The notes under the pieces were generated by a model. It worked only from the letters and a program-made list of their open reading frames with translations. It was not told the DNA's origin and did no database searches. The position numbers were made by a program, and so were the translations under genes. 64,000 nt of DNA from Cytobacillus sp. S13-E01 (lineage in GTDB: Bacteria > Bacillota > Bacilli > Bacillales > Bacillaceae_L), in contig NZ_JARFVC010000017.1 of NCBI RefSeq assembly GCF_029193815.1, positions 1 through 64,000 of the forward strand, in the 5' to 3' direction. Below, one piece after another: positions 1 through 9,170 of this stretch. Numbering within the stretch: the first letter of the stretch is position 1; each line of letters opens with the position of its first letter.

Positions 1-170
1 TCATAAGTCCCTTCGAGGAGTTCCATTTTCATAGATTCCCAGTGTTCCAAGATGTGTTTCCGTAGGTTTTGTACGGACATTCCATCTACACCATGACTCC
101 CTTTATTCCGTTCTACCCTTTTCAGGGCAGAGAGCAGATTTTCTCGTGATAGTATTCGTTCCATCAACAT
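1..170 (-). CDS. ltrA: Group II intron reverse transcriptase/maturase, N-terminal fragment
   Basis: This is the start of an intron-encoded protein that would act as reverse transcriptase and splicing maturase. Only about 56 residues are in the window. They read MERILSRENLLSALKRVERN, then a KGSHGVDGM segment, which is the classic N-terminal block of bacterial group II intron RTs. The first ATG is at 170 and a second in-frame ATG at 164 is equally plausible. The gene lies inside the intron, about 550 nt from its 5' end. It is cut by the window edge, so the catalytic YADD box is not visible. Confidence 0.85.
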   Translation of the reverse strand, partial: MLMERILSRENLLSALKRVERNKGSHGVDGMSVQNLRKHILEHWESMKMELLEGTY

Positions 171-719
171 TGTTACGCCTCTTTCCGTGAACAACGGTTC
201 TTCTTATGCCAGTTCTGCTCCACCATCTTGAGGTCCCCCGTGGAATTCACCACTTCCTCCATCAAGCATGCCATATCGGTTATCTGTGTTCTTCGCAGTT
301 TACTGAATGCCAAGATGTTGTTCTCTCTAAATTGTTCAGCCCTTCCCATCCTTCTCGAGTTCGAATGGTACTATGGCTTCTGCTGACTTCTGATTGTTCA
401 GCTATCCATCACTAGATAGGTTATCAAGTGTACTTGACGTATCAATCAGACCTCCCCAGGTAAGAGTACAGTCTTTCCCTCCATCTATCTGCTTCATTTA
501 CTCTGTATCACCTTTGGCAGAAAGGACTTTGTTTTGTATTGCAAACTCATCCAATGATACCTAGCCTTATATGAAGTTCGTGTTCCTCAGACCGGAGGTT
601 TGCCGCTCGCTTCCTTCAGATTTTGCGTCACCGCAAACACCCTTGCGTTAAGCTACTGCTACTTCTGCCTTCACAGTTCGGGACTTTCACCCTATAGACT
701 GCACCCATGCTGGGCGCAC
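1..719 (-). mobile_element. Group IIC intron, 5' part (runs off window start)
   Basis: Read on the minus strand, the element begins GTGCGCCCAGCATGGGTGCA and continues with AGGGTGAAAGTCCC, GCAGAAGTAGCAG, AACGCAAGGGTG and GAGGAACACGAACTTCAT. These blocks match my memory of the Oceanobacillus iheyensis group IIC intron domain I. The maturase ORF starts near 170, as expected for domain IV. The 5' boundary at 719 lies three bases past the kapD terminator stem, which is the usual IIC target. The 3' half with domains V-VI lies outside the window, so activity cannot be judged. Confidence 0.88.
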
Positions 720-722
720 AAT

Positions 723-756
723 AAAAGCCAAATCACATGTTTGCGATTTGGCTTTT
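723..756 (-). terminator. kapD terminator and intron target hairpin
   Basis: A 12-bp stem (723-734 with 745-756) around a 10-nt loop, read AAAAGCCAAATC/GATTTGGCTTTT. The kapD stop codon lies at its edge. The intron starts three bases beyond the T-run. Confidence 0.9.
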
Positions 757-1378
757 ATAATGCGAATTTATTTAGTAATTTGGAAAAATCAACGCGATCA
801 CCAATTGTAGTCGGTTCTGGTTTAGCTAAGTATCGCTTATCATTTTCGACTAGCTTGAAGATGTTGTAAGTAGTTAAAGCATCATCTAAGGCACAGTGAT
901 GCTTTCCGGTACCTTCTTTTCCGTAATCTTGTACAGCCTTCCATAGCCCTGTTTGATTTTGGTCACCGAAAAACCGTTTGTATTCCATTGATAAATCACG
1001 TTGTTTTCCTGCGAACGGAAATGGAGTATTTGCTTTCATACAATTTTGACGCAGTACCTTCATATCCATATTTCCCCATGTAATTATCGTACTTGATTGA
1101 CTAGTATCAAATTCCGATAACCGCTCAACTAGCTCTTTAAATGAAATCCCACCATTTACCTGATCTTGACTTATCGATAAAAATGATCTACAGCGGTCAG
1201 TTAAGATTGGGAATTTAACAGGTTTAACATATGAGGAAAATGTGTCGCATATTTTTTGACCTGTAACCGAAACTAAACCTACTTCTATGATCTCAGGATA
1301 AAAACCATATGGGTTGGCTCTATTTTCAGGCATTGTAAACTCAAAATCTATAAATAAGTATTGTTGCTTTTCATCCAT
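755..1378 (-). CDS. kapD: KapD-like 3'-5' exonuclease (sporulation inhibitor)
   Basis: This is a DEDDh-type exonuclease of about 207 residues, the size of B. subtilis KapD. In Bacillus, KapD inhibits the KinA route into sporulation when overproduced. The N-terminal ExoI motif reads LFIDFEFTMPE. Later come TIITWGNMD (ExoII region) and HHCALDDALTTYNI (ExoIII, with His and Asp). An in-frame GTG lies upstream at 1399, but the ATG at 1378 follows AAGGGGGAAGGG at good spacing and gives the family length. It is convergent with the group IIC intron, which sits immediately behind its terminator. Divergently placed yuxJ keeps the B. subtilis neighbourhood. Confidence 0.9.
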   Translation of the reverse strand: MDEKQQYLFIDFEFTMPENRANPYGFYPEIIEVGLVSVTGQKICDTFSSYVKPVKFPILTDRCRSFLSISQDQVNGGISFKELVERLSEFDTSQSSTIITWGNMDMKVLRQNCMKANTPFPFAGKQRDLSMEYKRFFGDQNQTGLWKAVQDYGKEGTGKHHCALDDALTTYNIFKLVENDKRYLAKPEPTTIGDRVDFSKLLNKFAL

Positions 1379-1626
1379 TTTCCCTTCCCCCTTATTCACC
1401 TCAGGTCACGAACTTATATATTTAAATTTATTATACCATGAGAATACCTTGCGTTTATGTCTTTTTTTTCAGAATATAATAAAAATATACAAAAAATTCA
1501 ATATAGTCAACTGGAAATCAAAACACTTTTAAAATTGGCAATATTATTCTATAATATTTAGGAAAACGAAATATTATAAACAAGAAGGTGTAGACAATTT
1601 CTATTGCAAAACGAAACTTACTCATT

Positions 1627-2811
1627 ATGTGGTTTGCGAACTTTGGGGTTGCGGCAAGTGCAACTATGATTATGCCTTTTTTATCATTATTTATCGAAAC
1701 GTTTGGCAATTACTCTAATGATTATGTACAAAAGTGGTCTGGTTTCGTTTTTGGCGTTACTTTTCTAACTGCCTTTCTAATTTCTCCATTATGGGGACGG
1801 TTTGCGGATAAACATGGGTATAAAAAAATATTACTAATCACTGGATCTGGTATTGCTTTAAGTATTTTCTTTATGGGATTTGTTTCTTCTGTTGAGGAAC
1901 TTTTCATTCTTCGACTTTTTATGGGACTTGTAACCGGTTTTATACCAACCTCACTTGCATTAATTTCAGCACAAACACCTAAAGAAACGGCTGGCAGGAC
2001 ACTTGGAACGCTGCAAATGGGTACGGTTTCGGGTGGTTTGTTCGGCCCACTCATTGGTGGTGCCCTAGCTGATGCAGTTGGTTTTCAGTATACATTTATA
2101 CTTACTTCTGTAGTAATCGGAATTGCAACTTTATTAGTAGCTGTAGGAATAAAGGAAATTATAGTAAAGAAGGATCCAAAAGATCAAAAGCAATATACTC
2201 GAAGAGAGGTCCTTGTTCATATTTTTCAAAATCCAGTTCTATTAACAATCATGGTTATTTCACTGTTGGTTCAAACAGCAAATTTTAGTATTCAACCTCT
2301 TTTGGCCTTATACGTAAGTGAGTTAAATGGATCTTCAAATATTGCGTTCTTTGCAGGCTTAGCTTTTTCAGCAACAGGCTTTGGTAATTTGCTTGCAACT
2401 CGTAGCTGGGGGAAACTTGGTGATAGAATTGGGCATGAACGGGTCTTAATGGTACTTATTGTATTTGCAGCCCTGATGTTTATTCCTCAAGGCTTTGCAA
2501 CATCCTTATGGCAACTAGTTTTATTCCGTTTTTTATTTGGCATTTCAGTTGGTGGTTTAATTCCTTGTATGACTGCTTACATTCGTCAGGTTGCACCACT
2601 TTCGATTCAAGGTGAGGTTCTAGGCTATAATGTGAGTTTTAGGTTTCTTGGTAATGTGATTGGACCAGTAATGGGAGGGGTCGTAAGCGGTTATTTTGGT
2701 ATCTCTTCTGTCTTCTTTGTCACTAGTGGGATCTTTCTAGTCAGTGCATTTATCCTATGGGGAAGCATCTATCGCCAAAATACTACAATAAAAAGACATG
2801 CAGATGCCTAA
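1627..2811 (+). CDS. yuxJ: MFS drug exporter, YuxJ-like
   Basis: This is a twelve-helix major facilitator of the DHA1 drug-efflux type, about 394 residues. The motif-A loop reads PLWGRFADKHGYKK between helices 2 and 3, with a second copy RSWGKLGDRIGHER in the C-half. The pseudo-symmetric 6+6 layout is clear. Gene order kapD-yuxJ-(...)-mrp matches B. subtilis, which supports the symbol. The listed ATG at 1627 has no ribosome site. A good AAGAAGGTG at 1582-1590 instead sits before an in-frame ATT at 1597, giving an extra ISIAKRNLLI that completes helix 1. Translation may therefore begin at a non-canonical codon. Substrate unknown. Confidence 0.8.
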   Translation: MWFANFGVAASATMIMPFLSLFIETFGNYSNDYVQKWSGFVFGVTFLTAFLISPLWGRFADKHGYKKILLITGSGIALSIFFMGFVSSVEELFILRLFMGLVTGFIPTSLALISAQTPKETAGRTLGTLQMGTVSGGLFGPLIGGALADAVGFQYTFILTSVVIGIATLLVAVGIKEIIVKKDPKDQKQYTRREVLVHIFQNPVLLTIMVISLLVQTANFSIQPLLALYVSELNGSSNIAFFAGLAFSATGFGNLLATRSWGKLGDRIGHERVLMVLIVFAALMFIPQGFATSLWQLVLFRFLFGISVGGLIPCMTAYIRQVAPLSIQGEVLGYNVSFRFLGNVIGPVMGGVVSGYFGISSVFFVTSGIFLVSAFILWGSIYRQNTTIKRHADA

Positions 2812-2812
2812 G

Positions 2813-2842
2813 AACAGATGGTTACAAACTGTCTGTTTTTTT
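2813..2842 (+). terminator. yuxJ terminator
   Basis: The hairpin AACAGA...TCTGTT has an inner GTT/AAC pairing and is followed by a run of T, directly after the yuxJ stop. Confidence 0.7.
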
Positions 2843-2968
2843 CCGTTTTCGTTTCTTTTGTAATTGTTAATCTCTTTACACTATAATTAATCTATAGGAC
2901 AGTATTAGTTACTGTTAGCGCTTTCAAGAATAATAATGAGGCACATTTCTTTTTAAAAATGCACCTAA

Positions 2969-3202
2969 TCATTTGGATGGTTTACTGTGTACCCTGATAT
3001 ATTCTCTAGCTTTAAAGGGTTTATATAATGTCGGTCCACCATTAGTGTCGACATTTACAGACTGGATTTCAAAAGTACTGTTATAGGGATCAACTTGTTC
3101 AATATCCACATATTCACGCTTTGTTTGTTCATTTAGCCACCAAGCGCTAACAAGTAGAATTACAAAAATTGATACTGCAACCATAATCTCTTTTATAAAC
3201 AT
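2969..3202 (-). CDS. Small single-pass membrane protein, unknown
   Basis: This is a 77-residue protein I do not recognise. It starts MFIKEIMVAVSIFVILLVSA, one membrane helix (residues about 4-22) ending in SAWWLNEQ. A polar tail with acidic and aromatic residues follows and ends IRVHSKPSK. The ATG at 3202 is preceded by AAAGAGGTGG, so the longer upstream reading frame is not needed. It stands alone between yuxJ and the mrp operon, on the opposite strand from both. By topology it is probably N-in with an extracytoplasmic tail. Confidence 0.7.
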   Translation of the reverse strand: MFIKEIMVAVSIFVILLVSAWWLNEQTKREYVDIEQVDPYNSTFEIQSVNVDTNGGPTLYKPFKAREYIRVHSKPSK

Positions 3203-3373
3203 AGAACCACCTCTTTTTATAGCTTTCGTCAAAGTTAAAGAATCTATACAAAAAAAATTCATAAAAATTTTTAAGGTAATTTTTACGTGTTTCTTCTTAT
3301 TTAATAACTTTTGTAATTTTAACGAATACTACAATTGAATGGGCATGCAAGAAAAATATCTTTAGTATATAAT

Positions 3374-3403
3374 TTGTCTTAGCTAGAACTATATAACTAT
3401 AAA
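3374..3403 (+). promoter_or_regulatory. Candidate sigma-A promoter for mrp
   Basis: TTGTCT (3374-3379) and TATAAA (3398-3403) are 18 bp apart and about 27 bp before the TTG start of mrpA. The match is moderate and other AT-rich options exist nearby. Confidence 0.35.
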
Positions 3404-3429
3404 TTTTAATAGAAAGAGGGGGTACTACT

Positions 3430-5826
3430 TTGTCATTGTTACACTTAGCCATTTTGTCTCCTTTTATACTGACTGTGTTCATTCCATTCTTTTATAAATA
3501 TGCTCGTCAAATACATACTGGTTGGTTTGTGCTATTCCTACCTGTTTTGTTATTCGGCTATTTCCTTCAATTTATTAACGGAAATATGAATGGAGAGTCC
3601 GTAACGAAGACCTTAAAATGGATTCCATCACTTGGGATTGATTTCACAGTGTATGTTGATGGCTTAGGCCTTTTATTTGCACTACTAATTACAGGGATTG
3701 GGGCCCTTGTCGTTTTATACTCGATTTATTACTTATCGAAAGAAAAAGAAATTTTACATACGTTTTACATCTATTTATTGCTATTCATGGGAGCAATGTT
3801 AGGTGTTGTTTTATCTGATAACCTAATTGTCCTTTATACTTTTTGGGAGCTAACAAGCTTATCATCATTCCTTTTAATTGGATATTGGTATGATAGGGAA
3901 AAATCCCGCTATGGTGCTCAAAAATCAATGTTAATCACTGTTTTTGGCGGACTTTCTATGCTAGCAGGTTTTATCCTGCTGGGAATTATGGCAGATACCT
4001 TTAGTGTCCGGGAATTAATTGCTCAAGCTAATACATTACCTGATCACCCATTATTTATTCCAGCATTACTACTTGTCCTGTTGGGGGCATTTACAAAATC
4101 AGCACAATTCCCCTTCCATATCTGGTTACCAGATGCAATGGAAGCTCCAACACCAGTTAGTGCTTATTTACACTCCGCTACAATGGTAAAAGCAGGGATC
4201 TATTTAGTAGCAAGAATGAGTCCTATTTTTGCGGGTTCCGCTGAATGGTTATGGTTAGTAGCTGGATTTGGAATTGTAACTTTATTTTGGGGATCTTTTT
4301 TAGCTGTTAAGCAAACTGATTTAAAATCAATCTTAGCTTTTTCAACTGTCAGTCAACTTGGGTTAATCATGTCACTACTAGGAATAGGTGCAGCTGCACT
4401 CCATTATGATTTTCTTGATGACAATATCTATCTCACAGCCACTACAGCAGCTGTATTCCATTTAATAAACCACGCTACGTTTAAAGGTAGTTTGTTCATG
4501 GTGGTTGGTATAGTTGATCATGAAACAGGCACTCGTGATATTAGAAAACTAGGTGGCTTAATGTCATTTATGCCGATAACGTTTACCTTAGCAATTATTG
4601 GCACTTTCTCAATGGCTGGATTGCCACCATTTAATGGTTTTCTAAGTAAAGAGATGTTTTTTACAGCAATGGTTCGTGCAGCTAGCTTGGATATTTTCAA
4701 CATGGAAACCTGGGGAATCCTTTTCCCTGTTCTCGCTTGGGTTGCGAGTGTATTCACATTTCTTTATAGCATGATCATAGTTTTCAAAACGTTTACAGGA
4801 AAATACAAACCAGAAGAGCTAGATAAAAAACCACATGAAGCACCAATTGGAATGTTAATTTCACCAATTATTTTAGCTTCGCTTGTAATTATCATTGGTT
4901 TCTTCCCTAATCTTATTGCCCAAAGCTTAATTGAACCAGCAATAGCTTCAATTCACCCTATGCTTGGTGATTCCTTCCTTGTCAACATTTATTTTTGGCA
5001 TGGATGGACAATAGAGGTATATATGACTTTAGGAGTTATACTTGTTGGACTAGTATTATTTTTTACACTGGCAAAATGGTCCAATATCTACAATTGGTTT
5101 CCTAAGCGTTTAACCTTGAACAATTTATATGATAATGGCCTTATCACGATGGAAAGGTCTGCCTATAAATTTAACAATTTATACATGACCGGTTCTATTC
5201 GTAACTATCTTGTATTCATTTTCGGTTTCTTAATAGTGTCACTTGGGGGAACGTTAATTGTTAAAAACGCATTCTCTTTTGACATATCTGCTGGTGCACC
5301 CATTGGTTTATATGAAGTAGTATTAGTGCTCGCGATGATTGCTGGAACAGTTACTATCCTTTTCGCTAAATCACGCTTAACTGCGATTATCGCTTTAGGT
5401 GCTGTAGGATACTCGGTTTCACTATTCTATGTACTATTTAGGGCGCCCGATCTAGCTCTAACACAATTATTAGTAGAAACTGTTTCTGTAGCTCTATTTC
5501 TACTTTGTTTTTACCATTTACCTGAATATACAAAAAAACAGAAGCGTCTAACATTCAGATTAACAAACCTAATTATCTCATTAGGTGTCGGAACTATAGT
5601 CACTTTAATAGCACTCTCAGCCAACAGTACTCGGATGTTTAATTCAATCTCTAGCTATTTTATTGAGAATAGTTACACAGAAGCTGGTGGAAAAAATATG
5701 GTTAATGTCATTCTTGTTGATTTTAGAGGATTTGACACATTATTTGAAATAACAGTTCTAGGGATTGCAGCTCTTGGTATTTATGCCATGATCAAACTCC
5801 GTCTAACAAGGGGGAGAGAAGGATGA
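3430..5826 (+). CDS. mrpA: Mrp Na+/H+ antiporter subunit A
   Basis: This is the largest subunit (798 aa) of the multisubunit cation/proton antiporter, related to the NuoL/ND5 ion-pumping subunit of complex I. It carries the conserved FWELTSLSSFLLIGYW segment with the key Glu, LPDAMEAPTPVSAYLHSATM, and the lateral-helix/MrpB-like C-terminal extension that distinguishes MrpA. It uses a TTG start with GAAAGAGGGGG about 8 nt upstream. It overlaps mrpB by ATGA. In Bacillus it acts with B-G in Na+ resistance and pH homeostasis in the cytoplasmic membrane. Confidence 0.97.
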   Translation: MSLLHLAILSPFILTVFIPFFYKYARQIHTGWFVLFLPVLLFGYFLQFINGNMNGESVTKTLKWIPSLGIDFTVYVDGLGLLFALLITGIGALVVLYSIYYLSKEKEILHTFYIYLLLFMGAMLGVVLSDNLIVLYTFWELTSLSSFLLIGYWYDREKSRYGAQKSMLITVFGGLSMLAGFILLGIMADTFSVRELIAQANTLPDHPLFIPALLLVLLGAFTKSAQFPFHIWLPDAMEAPTPVSAYLHSATMVKAGIYLVARMSPIFAGSAEWLWLVAGFGIVTLFWGSFLAVKQTDLKSILAFSTVSQLGLIMSLLGIGAAALHYDFLDDNIYLTATTAAVFHLINHATFKGSLFMVVGIVDHETGTRDIRKLGGLMSFMPITFTLAIIGTFSMAGLPPFNGFLSKEMFFTAMVRAASLDIFNMETWGILFPVLAWVASVFTFLYSMIIVFKTFTGKYKPEELDKKPHEAPIGMLISPIILASLVIIIGFFPNLIAQSLIEPAIASIHPMLGDSFLVNIYFWHGWTIEVYMTLGVILVGLVLFFTLAKWSNIYNWFPKRLTLNNLYDNGLITMERSAYKFNNLYMTGSIRNYLVFIFGFLIVSLGGTLIVKNAFSFDISAGAPIGLYEVVLVLAMIAGTVTILFAKSRLTAIIALGAVGYSVSLFYVLFRAPDLALTQLLVETVSVALFLLCFYHLPEYTKKQKRLTFRLTNLIISLGVGTIVTLIALSANSTRMFNSISSYFIENSYTEAGGKNMVNVILVDFRGFDTLFEITVLGIAALGIYAMIKLRLTRGREG

Positions 5827-6245
5827 AGACAAATGATTTAATTTTACAAACGATGACAAAAATAATTGTGTTCATCATCTTTGCTTATTCCATTAATCTA
5901 TTCTTAGCGGGTCACTATACACCTGGTGGTGGATTTATAGGGGGATTAATGGCGGCTGGTGCATTGGTATTGCTATTATTAGCTTTTGATATGAAGACTG
6001 TTCGTAAAATACTCCCTGTAAATTATATAAGCATGACTGCCTTGGGTTTACTAATTGCCGTAAGCACAGGGATTGGTTCTTTCTTTTTTGATGTTCCATT
6101 TTTAACACATACTTTTGGTTATTTTGACTTACCTATCCTAGGGAAAACTGGGCTCGCTACGGCCGTATTATTTGATATCGGGGTTTTCCTTGTGGTTGTT
6201 GGAGTTGCGATGACCATTATTCAAACAATTGGGGAGGATGAATAA
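5823..6245 (+). CDS. mrpB: Mrp antiporter subunit B
   Basis: This 140-aa membrane subunit (MnhB family) has about four helices and the family GHYTPGGGFIGGLMAAGALV stretch at residues about 29-48. Its start ATG overlaps the mrpA stop, and its stop overlaps the mrpC start, so translation is coupled through the operon. It is required for complex assembly and antiport in Bacillus; individual catalytic chemistry is not assigned. Confidence 0.95.
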   Translation: MKTNDLILQTMTKIIVFIIFAYSINLFLAGHYTPGGGFIGGLMAAGALVLLLLAFDMKTVRKILPVNYISMTALGLLIAVSTGIGSFFFDVPFLTHTFGYFDLPILGKTGLATAVLFDIGVFLVVVGVAMTIIQTIGEDE

Positions 6246-6586
6246 TGGAAATATTAATGTCTATTGTTATCGGCATCTTATTTACAGCTGCTACCTACCT
6301 CATTTTATCCAAGAGTTTGTTACGAATCATTATCGGAACGGGTCTATTAAGTCATGGTGCCCATTTATTAATCCTTACAATGGGTGGTTTAAAAAAAGGA
6401 GCGGCACCTTTACTTGGAGAAGATGCGGAGGTATATGTAGACCCACTTCCACAAGCTCTTATTTTAACTGCTATTGTAATTAGCTTTGGGGTAACATCTT
6501 TCTTCCTTGTAATGGCATATCGGTCATACCAGGAGCTTGGTACAGACAACATGGACAAATTGAGGGGAAATGATAGCAATGAATAA
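6245..6586 (+). CDS. mrpC: Mrp antiporter subunit C (NuoK-like)
   Basis: This 113-aa three-helix protein is related to NuoK/ND4L. It shows LLRIIIGTGLLSHGAHLLIL in helix 2 and DPLPQALILTAIVISFGVTS in helix 3, both hallmarks of MnhC. It overlaps mrpB by one base at its start and mrpD by a few bases at its end. Its length is normal for the family. Confidence 0.95.
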   Translation: MEILMSIVIGILFTAATYLILSKSLLRIIIGTGLLSHGAHLLILTMGGLKKGAAPLLGEDAEVYVDPLPQALILTAIVISFGVTSFFLVMAYRSYQELGTDNMDKLRGNDSNE

Positions 6587-8063
6587 TTTAGTTATATTAC
6601 CGGTACTTATTCCTTTGCTCACTGGGATTATTCTTATCTTTTTCAGCAAATATGTCCCATTACAAAGAATCATAAGTACAATTGCAAGTTTACTTACAGT
6701 TTTCGCTTCCGGATATCTTGTCCAATATGTATTCAATAATGGCATACAGGTATTACAAATAGGGAGCTGGCAAGCGCCGTTTGGTATAGTCTTAGTAGCA
6801 GATATGCTTTCTGCTTTACTAGTTTTTACAACATCAATTGTTTCGCTTGCTTGTTTGCTTTATTCCTTTAAGGCAATTGGTGCTGCGAGAGAAAAATTTT
6901 ATTACTATTCAGTTGTTCAATTTTTAATTGTAGGGGTAGCAGGAGCTTTTTTAACTGGAGATATATTCAACCTATTCGTCTTTTTTGAAGTAATGTTAAT
7001 GTCATCTTACGTACTTATCGTATTAGGGGGCACAAAAATACAACTGAGAGAATCCATCAAATATATTTTAGTAAACATTGTTTCATCTGCATTATTTGTT
7101 GTTGCTGTCGCCTATCTTTATGCTGTAACCGGAACATTAAACATGGCGGATTTATCAGTTCGTATAAGTGAGGTAGGTGATGAAGGGATAATAACTGTTA
7201 TTTCTATCCTATTTTTAATTGTGTTCGGCATGAAGGGAGCGATTTTTCCATTATTCTTTTGGTTACCTGGTTCATACCAAGCACCACCTACACCTGTTAC
7301 CGCACTATTTGGGGCTCTTTTAACAAAGGTGGGAGTCTATTCAATCATTCGCGTATTCACCTTGATTTTTAATCAAGACGTAGCTTTTACACATCAGTTT
7401 ATTGGGGTACTAGCCGGTTTGACGATTATCATTGGTGTCATCGGTGCAGTTTCATACTGGGATGTCAAAAAAATCATTATCTATAACATCATGACCGCTG
7501 TTGGAGTTATTTTAGCAGGCTTAGCTGCATTTTCAACAACAGCTTTAGCTGGATCGATTTTTTACATCGTACATGACATGATCATAAAAGGCGCACTATT
7601 CCTTCTAGTAGGAGTTATGATCGTTATAACTGGAACAAGCAACCTAAGGCAAATGGGTGGCTTGATAAAGCACCATCCGTTCCTTGGCTGGATGTTCTTT
7701 GTCGCCGCCATTGCACTTGCTGGAATCCCACCTTTAAGTGGGTTTGTTGGAAAATTACTAATCGTAACAGGCGGGTTTGAAAGTGAAGACTATTGGTTAT
7801 CCGGCCTTGTCCTGTTATCAAGCTTACTCGTTCTGTACTCAGTATTTAAGATTTTTATGAATGGATTCTGGGGTGAAACTAAACTTCAAAAATCAGAAGA
7901 AAAAGGCTCAACTAAAGGTTTATTGTTTCCATGTGCACTTTTACTGGTTCTATCAATAGTTCTTGGAGTGGGTGCAGATTGGTTCTATCCTTATTTCTAT
8001 CTAGCTGCTGAAACAATAATGAACCCTTCTATCTATATTCAAGCAGTATTAGGGGGGATATAG
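6579..8063 (+). CDS. mrpD: Mrp antiporter subunit D
   Basis: This is an antiporter-like subunit homologous to NuoM/N, 494 aa from the chosen start, with about 14 helices. NLFVFFEVMLMSSYVLIVLG carries the conserved Glu, followed by the PGSYQAPPTPVTALFGALLT core with the proton-path Lys in MKGAIFPLFFWLPG. The ATG at 6579 is preferred over 6570 because GAGGGG lies about 10 nt upstream of it and only 1-2 nt from the other. It overlaps the end of mrpC. It is one of the two likely ion-translocating subunits with MrpA. Confidence 0.95.
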   Translation: MNNLVILPVLIPLLTGIILIFFSKYVPLQRIISTIASLLTVFASGYLVQYVFNNGIQVLQIGSWQAPFGIVLVADMLSALLVFTTSIVSLACLLYSFKAIGAAREKFYYYSVVQFLIVGVAGAFLTGDIFNLFVFFEVMLMSSYVLIVLGGTKIQLRESIKYILVNIVSSALFVVAVAYLYAVTGTLNMADLSVRISEVGDEGIITVISILFLIVFGMKGAIFPLFFWLPGSYQAPPTPVTALFGALLTKVGVYSIIRVFTLIFNQDVAFTHQFIGVLAGLTIIIGVIGAVSYWDVKKIIIYNIMTAVGVILAGLAAFSTTALAGSIFYIVHDMIIKGALFLLVGVMIVITGTSNLRQMGGLIKHHPFLGWMFFVAAIALAGIPPLSGFVGKLLIVTGGFESEDYWLSGLVLLSSLLVLYSVFKIFMNGFWGETKLQKSEEKGSTKGLLFPCALLLVLSIVLGVGADWFYPYFYLAAETIMNPSIYIQAVLGGI

Positions 8064-8066
8064 AAA

Positions 8067-8543
8067 ATGGCTTTGCAAATTTTACTAAATATTTTTATAG
8101 CCTTTACGTGGATGTTCTTAGCTAACTCATATGATTTTGCCTCTTTTTTTGGAGGATTCATTATAGGCCTATTTATGATTTTAGTACTAAGACGATTTTT
8201 CGACCACCGCTTCTATTTGTGGAATGTCTATGCTGTACTAAAACTGTTCCTTTTATTTATAAAAGAGCTAATATTATCAAACCTTGAGATACTTAAAATC
8301 ATCATAAAGCCAAAGTTAGATGTAAAACCTGGAATCTTTGCCCTACCGATAGATGTCAAAAAGGATTGGGAAATCACTGTATTAGCAAATTTAATTACCC
8401 TTACACCTGGTACCCTTGTCATTGATATTTCCGATGATCACAAGCTATTATATGTCCATGCCATGGATATTACTGATGTAGATGATGCCATTGATTCTAT
8501 TAAGAATTCATTCGAAAAAGCGATTAAGGAGGTGAGCCGATAA
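8067..8543 (+). CDS. mrpE: Mrp antiporter subunit E
   Basis: This 158-aa MnhE-family subunit has three N-terminal helices followed by a cytoplasmic domain. The typical stretch TVLANLITLTPGTLVIDISD is present. It lies 3 nt after mrpD and overlaps mrpF by one base. In Bacillus the E subunit is needed for assembly or full activity of the hetero-oligomer. Length is normal. Confidence 0.94.
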   Translation: MALQILLNIFIAFTWMFLANSYDFASFFGGFIIGLFMILVLRRFFDHRFYLWNVYAVLKLFLLFIKELILSNLEILKIIIKPKLDVKPGIFALPIDVKKDWEITVLANLITLTPGTLVIDISDDHKLLYVHAMDITDVDDAIDSIKNSFEKAIKEVSR

Positions 8544-8830
8544 TGGTAGATATACTTTTAAATATTGCTTTGCTGATATTATCGGTTGCCACTCTTGGTT
8601 GTATATACCGTGTTGTAAAGGGTCCCTCTGTTCCAGATCGCGTAATTGCACTTGACGCTATCGGTATCAATTTAATTGGAATTACAGCGATTACATCGAT
8701 AATTTTAAAAACAGAAGCTTTTTTAGAAGTTATTTTATTGATTGGAATACTTTTATTCATTGGTACGGTAGCTTTTTCAAAGTATCTAGAGAAGGGAGTT
8801 ATCGTTGAACATGATCGAGGAGACTCTTAA
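8543..8830 (+). CDS. mrpF: Mrp antiporter subunit F
   Basis: This 95-aa MnhF-family membrane protein has three helices and the conserved VVKGPSVPDRVIALDAIGIN loop at residues about 25-44. It begins in the mrpE stop (TAATG) and overlaps the start of mrpG. In B. subtilis MrpF has also been linked to cholate/Na+ efflux. That role cannot be read from this sequence. Confidence 0.94.
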   Translation: MVDILLNIALLILSVATLGCIYRVVKGPSVPDRVIALDAIGINLIGITAITSIILKTEAFLEVILLIGILLFIGTVAFSKYLEKGVIVEHDRGDS

Positions 8831-9170
8831 AATAATATTTGCAATTGTGATTCTATCAGGTTCACTTTTAAGCCTAGCTAGTACAATTGGTTTAATAAGG
8901 CTACCGGACGTTTATACTCGTAACCATGCAGCATCTAAAAGTGCAACACTTGGTGTACTCTCCATTTTATTTGGTGCTTTTTTATTCTTTTGGCTTGAAA
9001 ATGGTTATATGAATTCAAGAATAATCTTAGGAGCTGTTTTTGTATTCATGACTGCTCCTGTTGCAGGACACTTAATTAGCAGAGCAGCATACAATTCAAA
9101 GGTACCACTATGGGAGCATAGTGTTCAAGATGATTTAAAAATGAAAGTGAAAGTGAAATCGAAGGATTAA
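8805..9170 (+). CDS. mrpG: Mrp antiporter subunit G
   Basis: This 121-aa MnhG-family subunit is the last of the operon. It shows LIRLPDVYTRNHAASKSATL, the family signature, at residues about 29-48 and ends in a lysine-rich tail. Two starts are possible. TTG 8805 has GAAGGGAG six bases upstream, and ATG 8811 is two codons later. Either overlaps the end of mrpF. A degraded repeat and a strong hairpin follow. Confidence 0.93.
   Translation: MNMIEETLKIIFAIVILSGSLLSLASTIGLIRLPDVYTRNHAASKSATLGVLSILFGAFLFFWLENGYMNSRIILGAVFVFMTAPVAGHLISRAAYNSKVPLWEHSVQDDLKMKVKVKSKD

Noticed and set aside
206-869. Plus-strand ORFs at 206-415 and 600-869
   Set aside because: They lie antisense to the group IIC intron RNA domains and, in part, to the kapD 3' end. 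They have no coding features.
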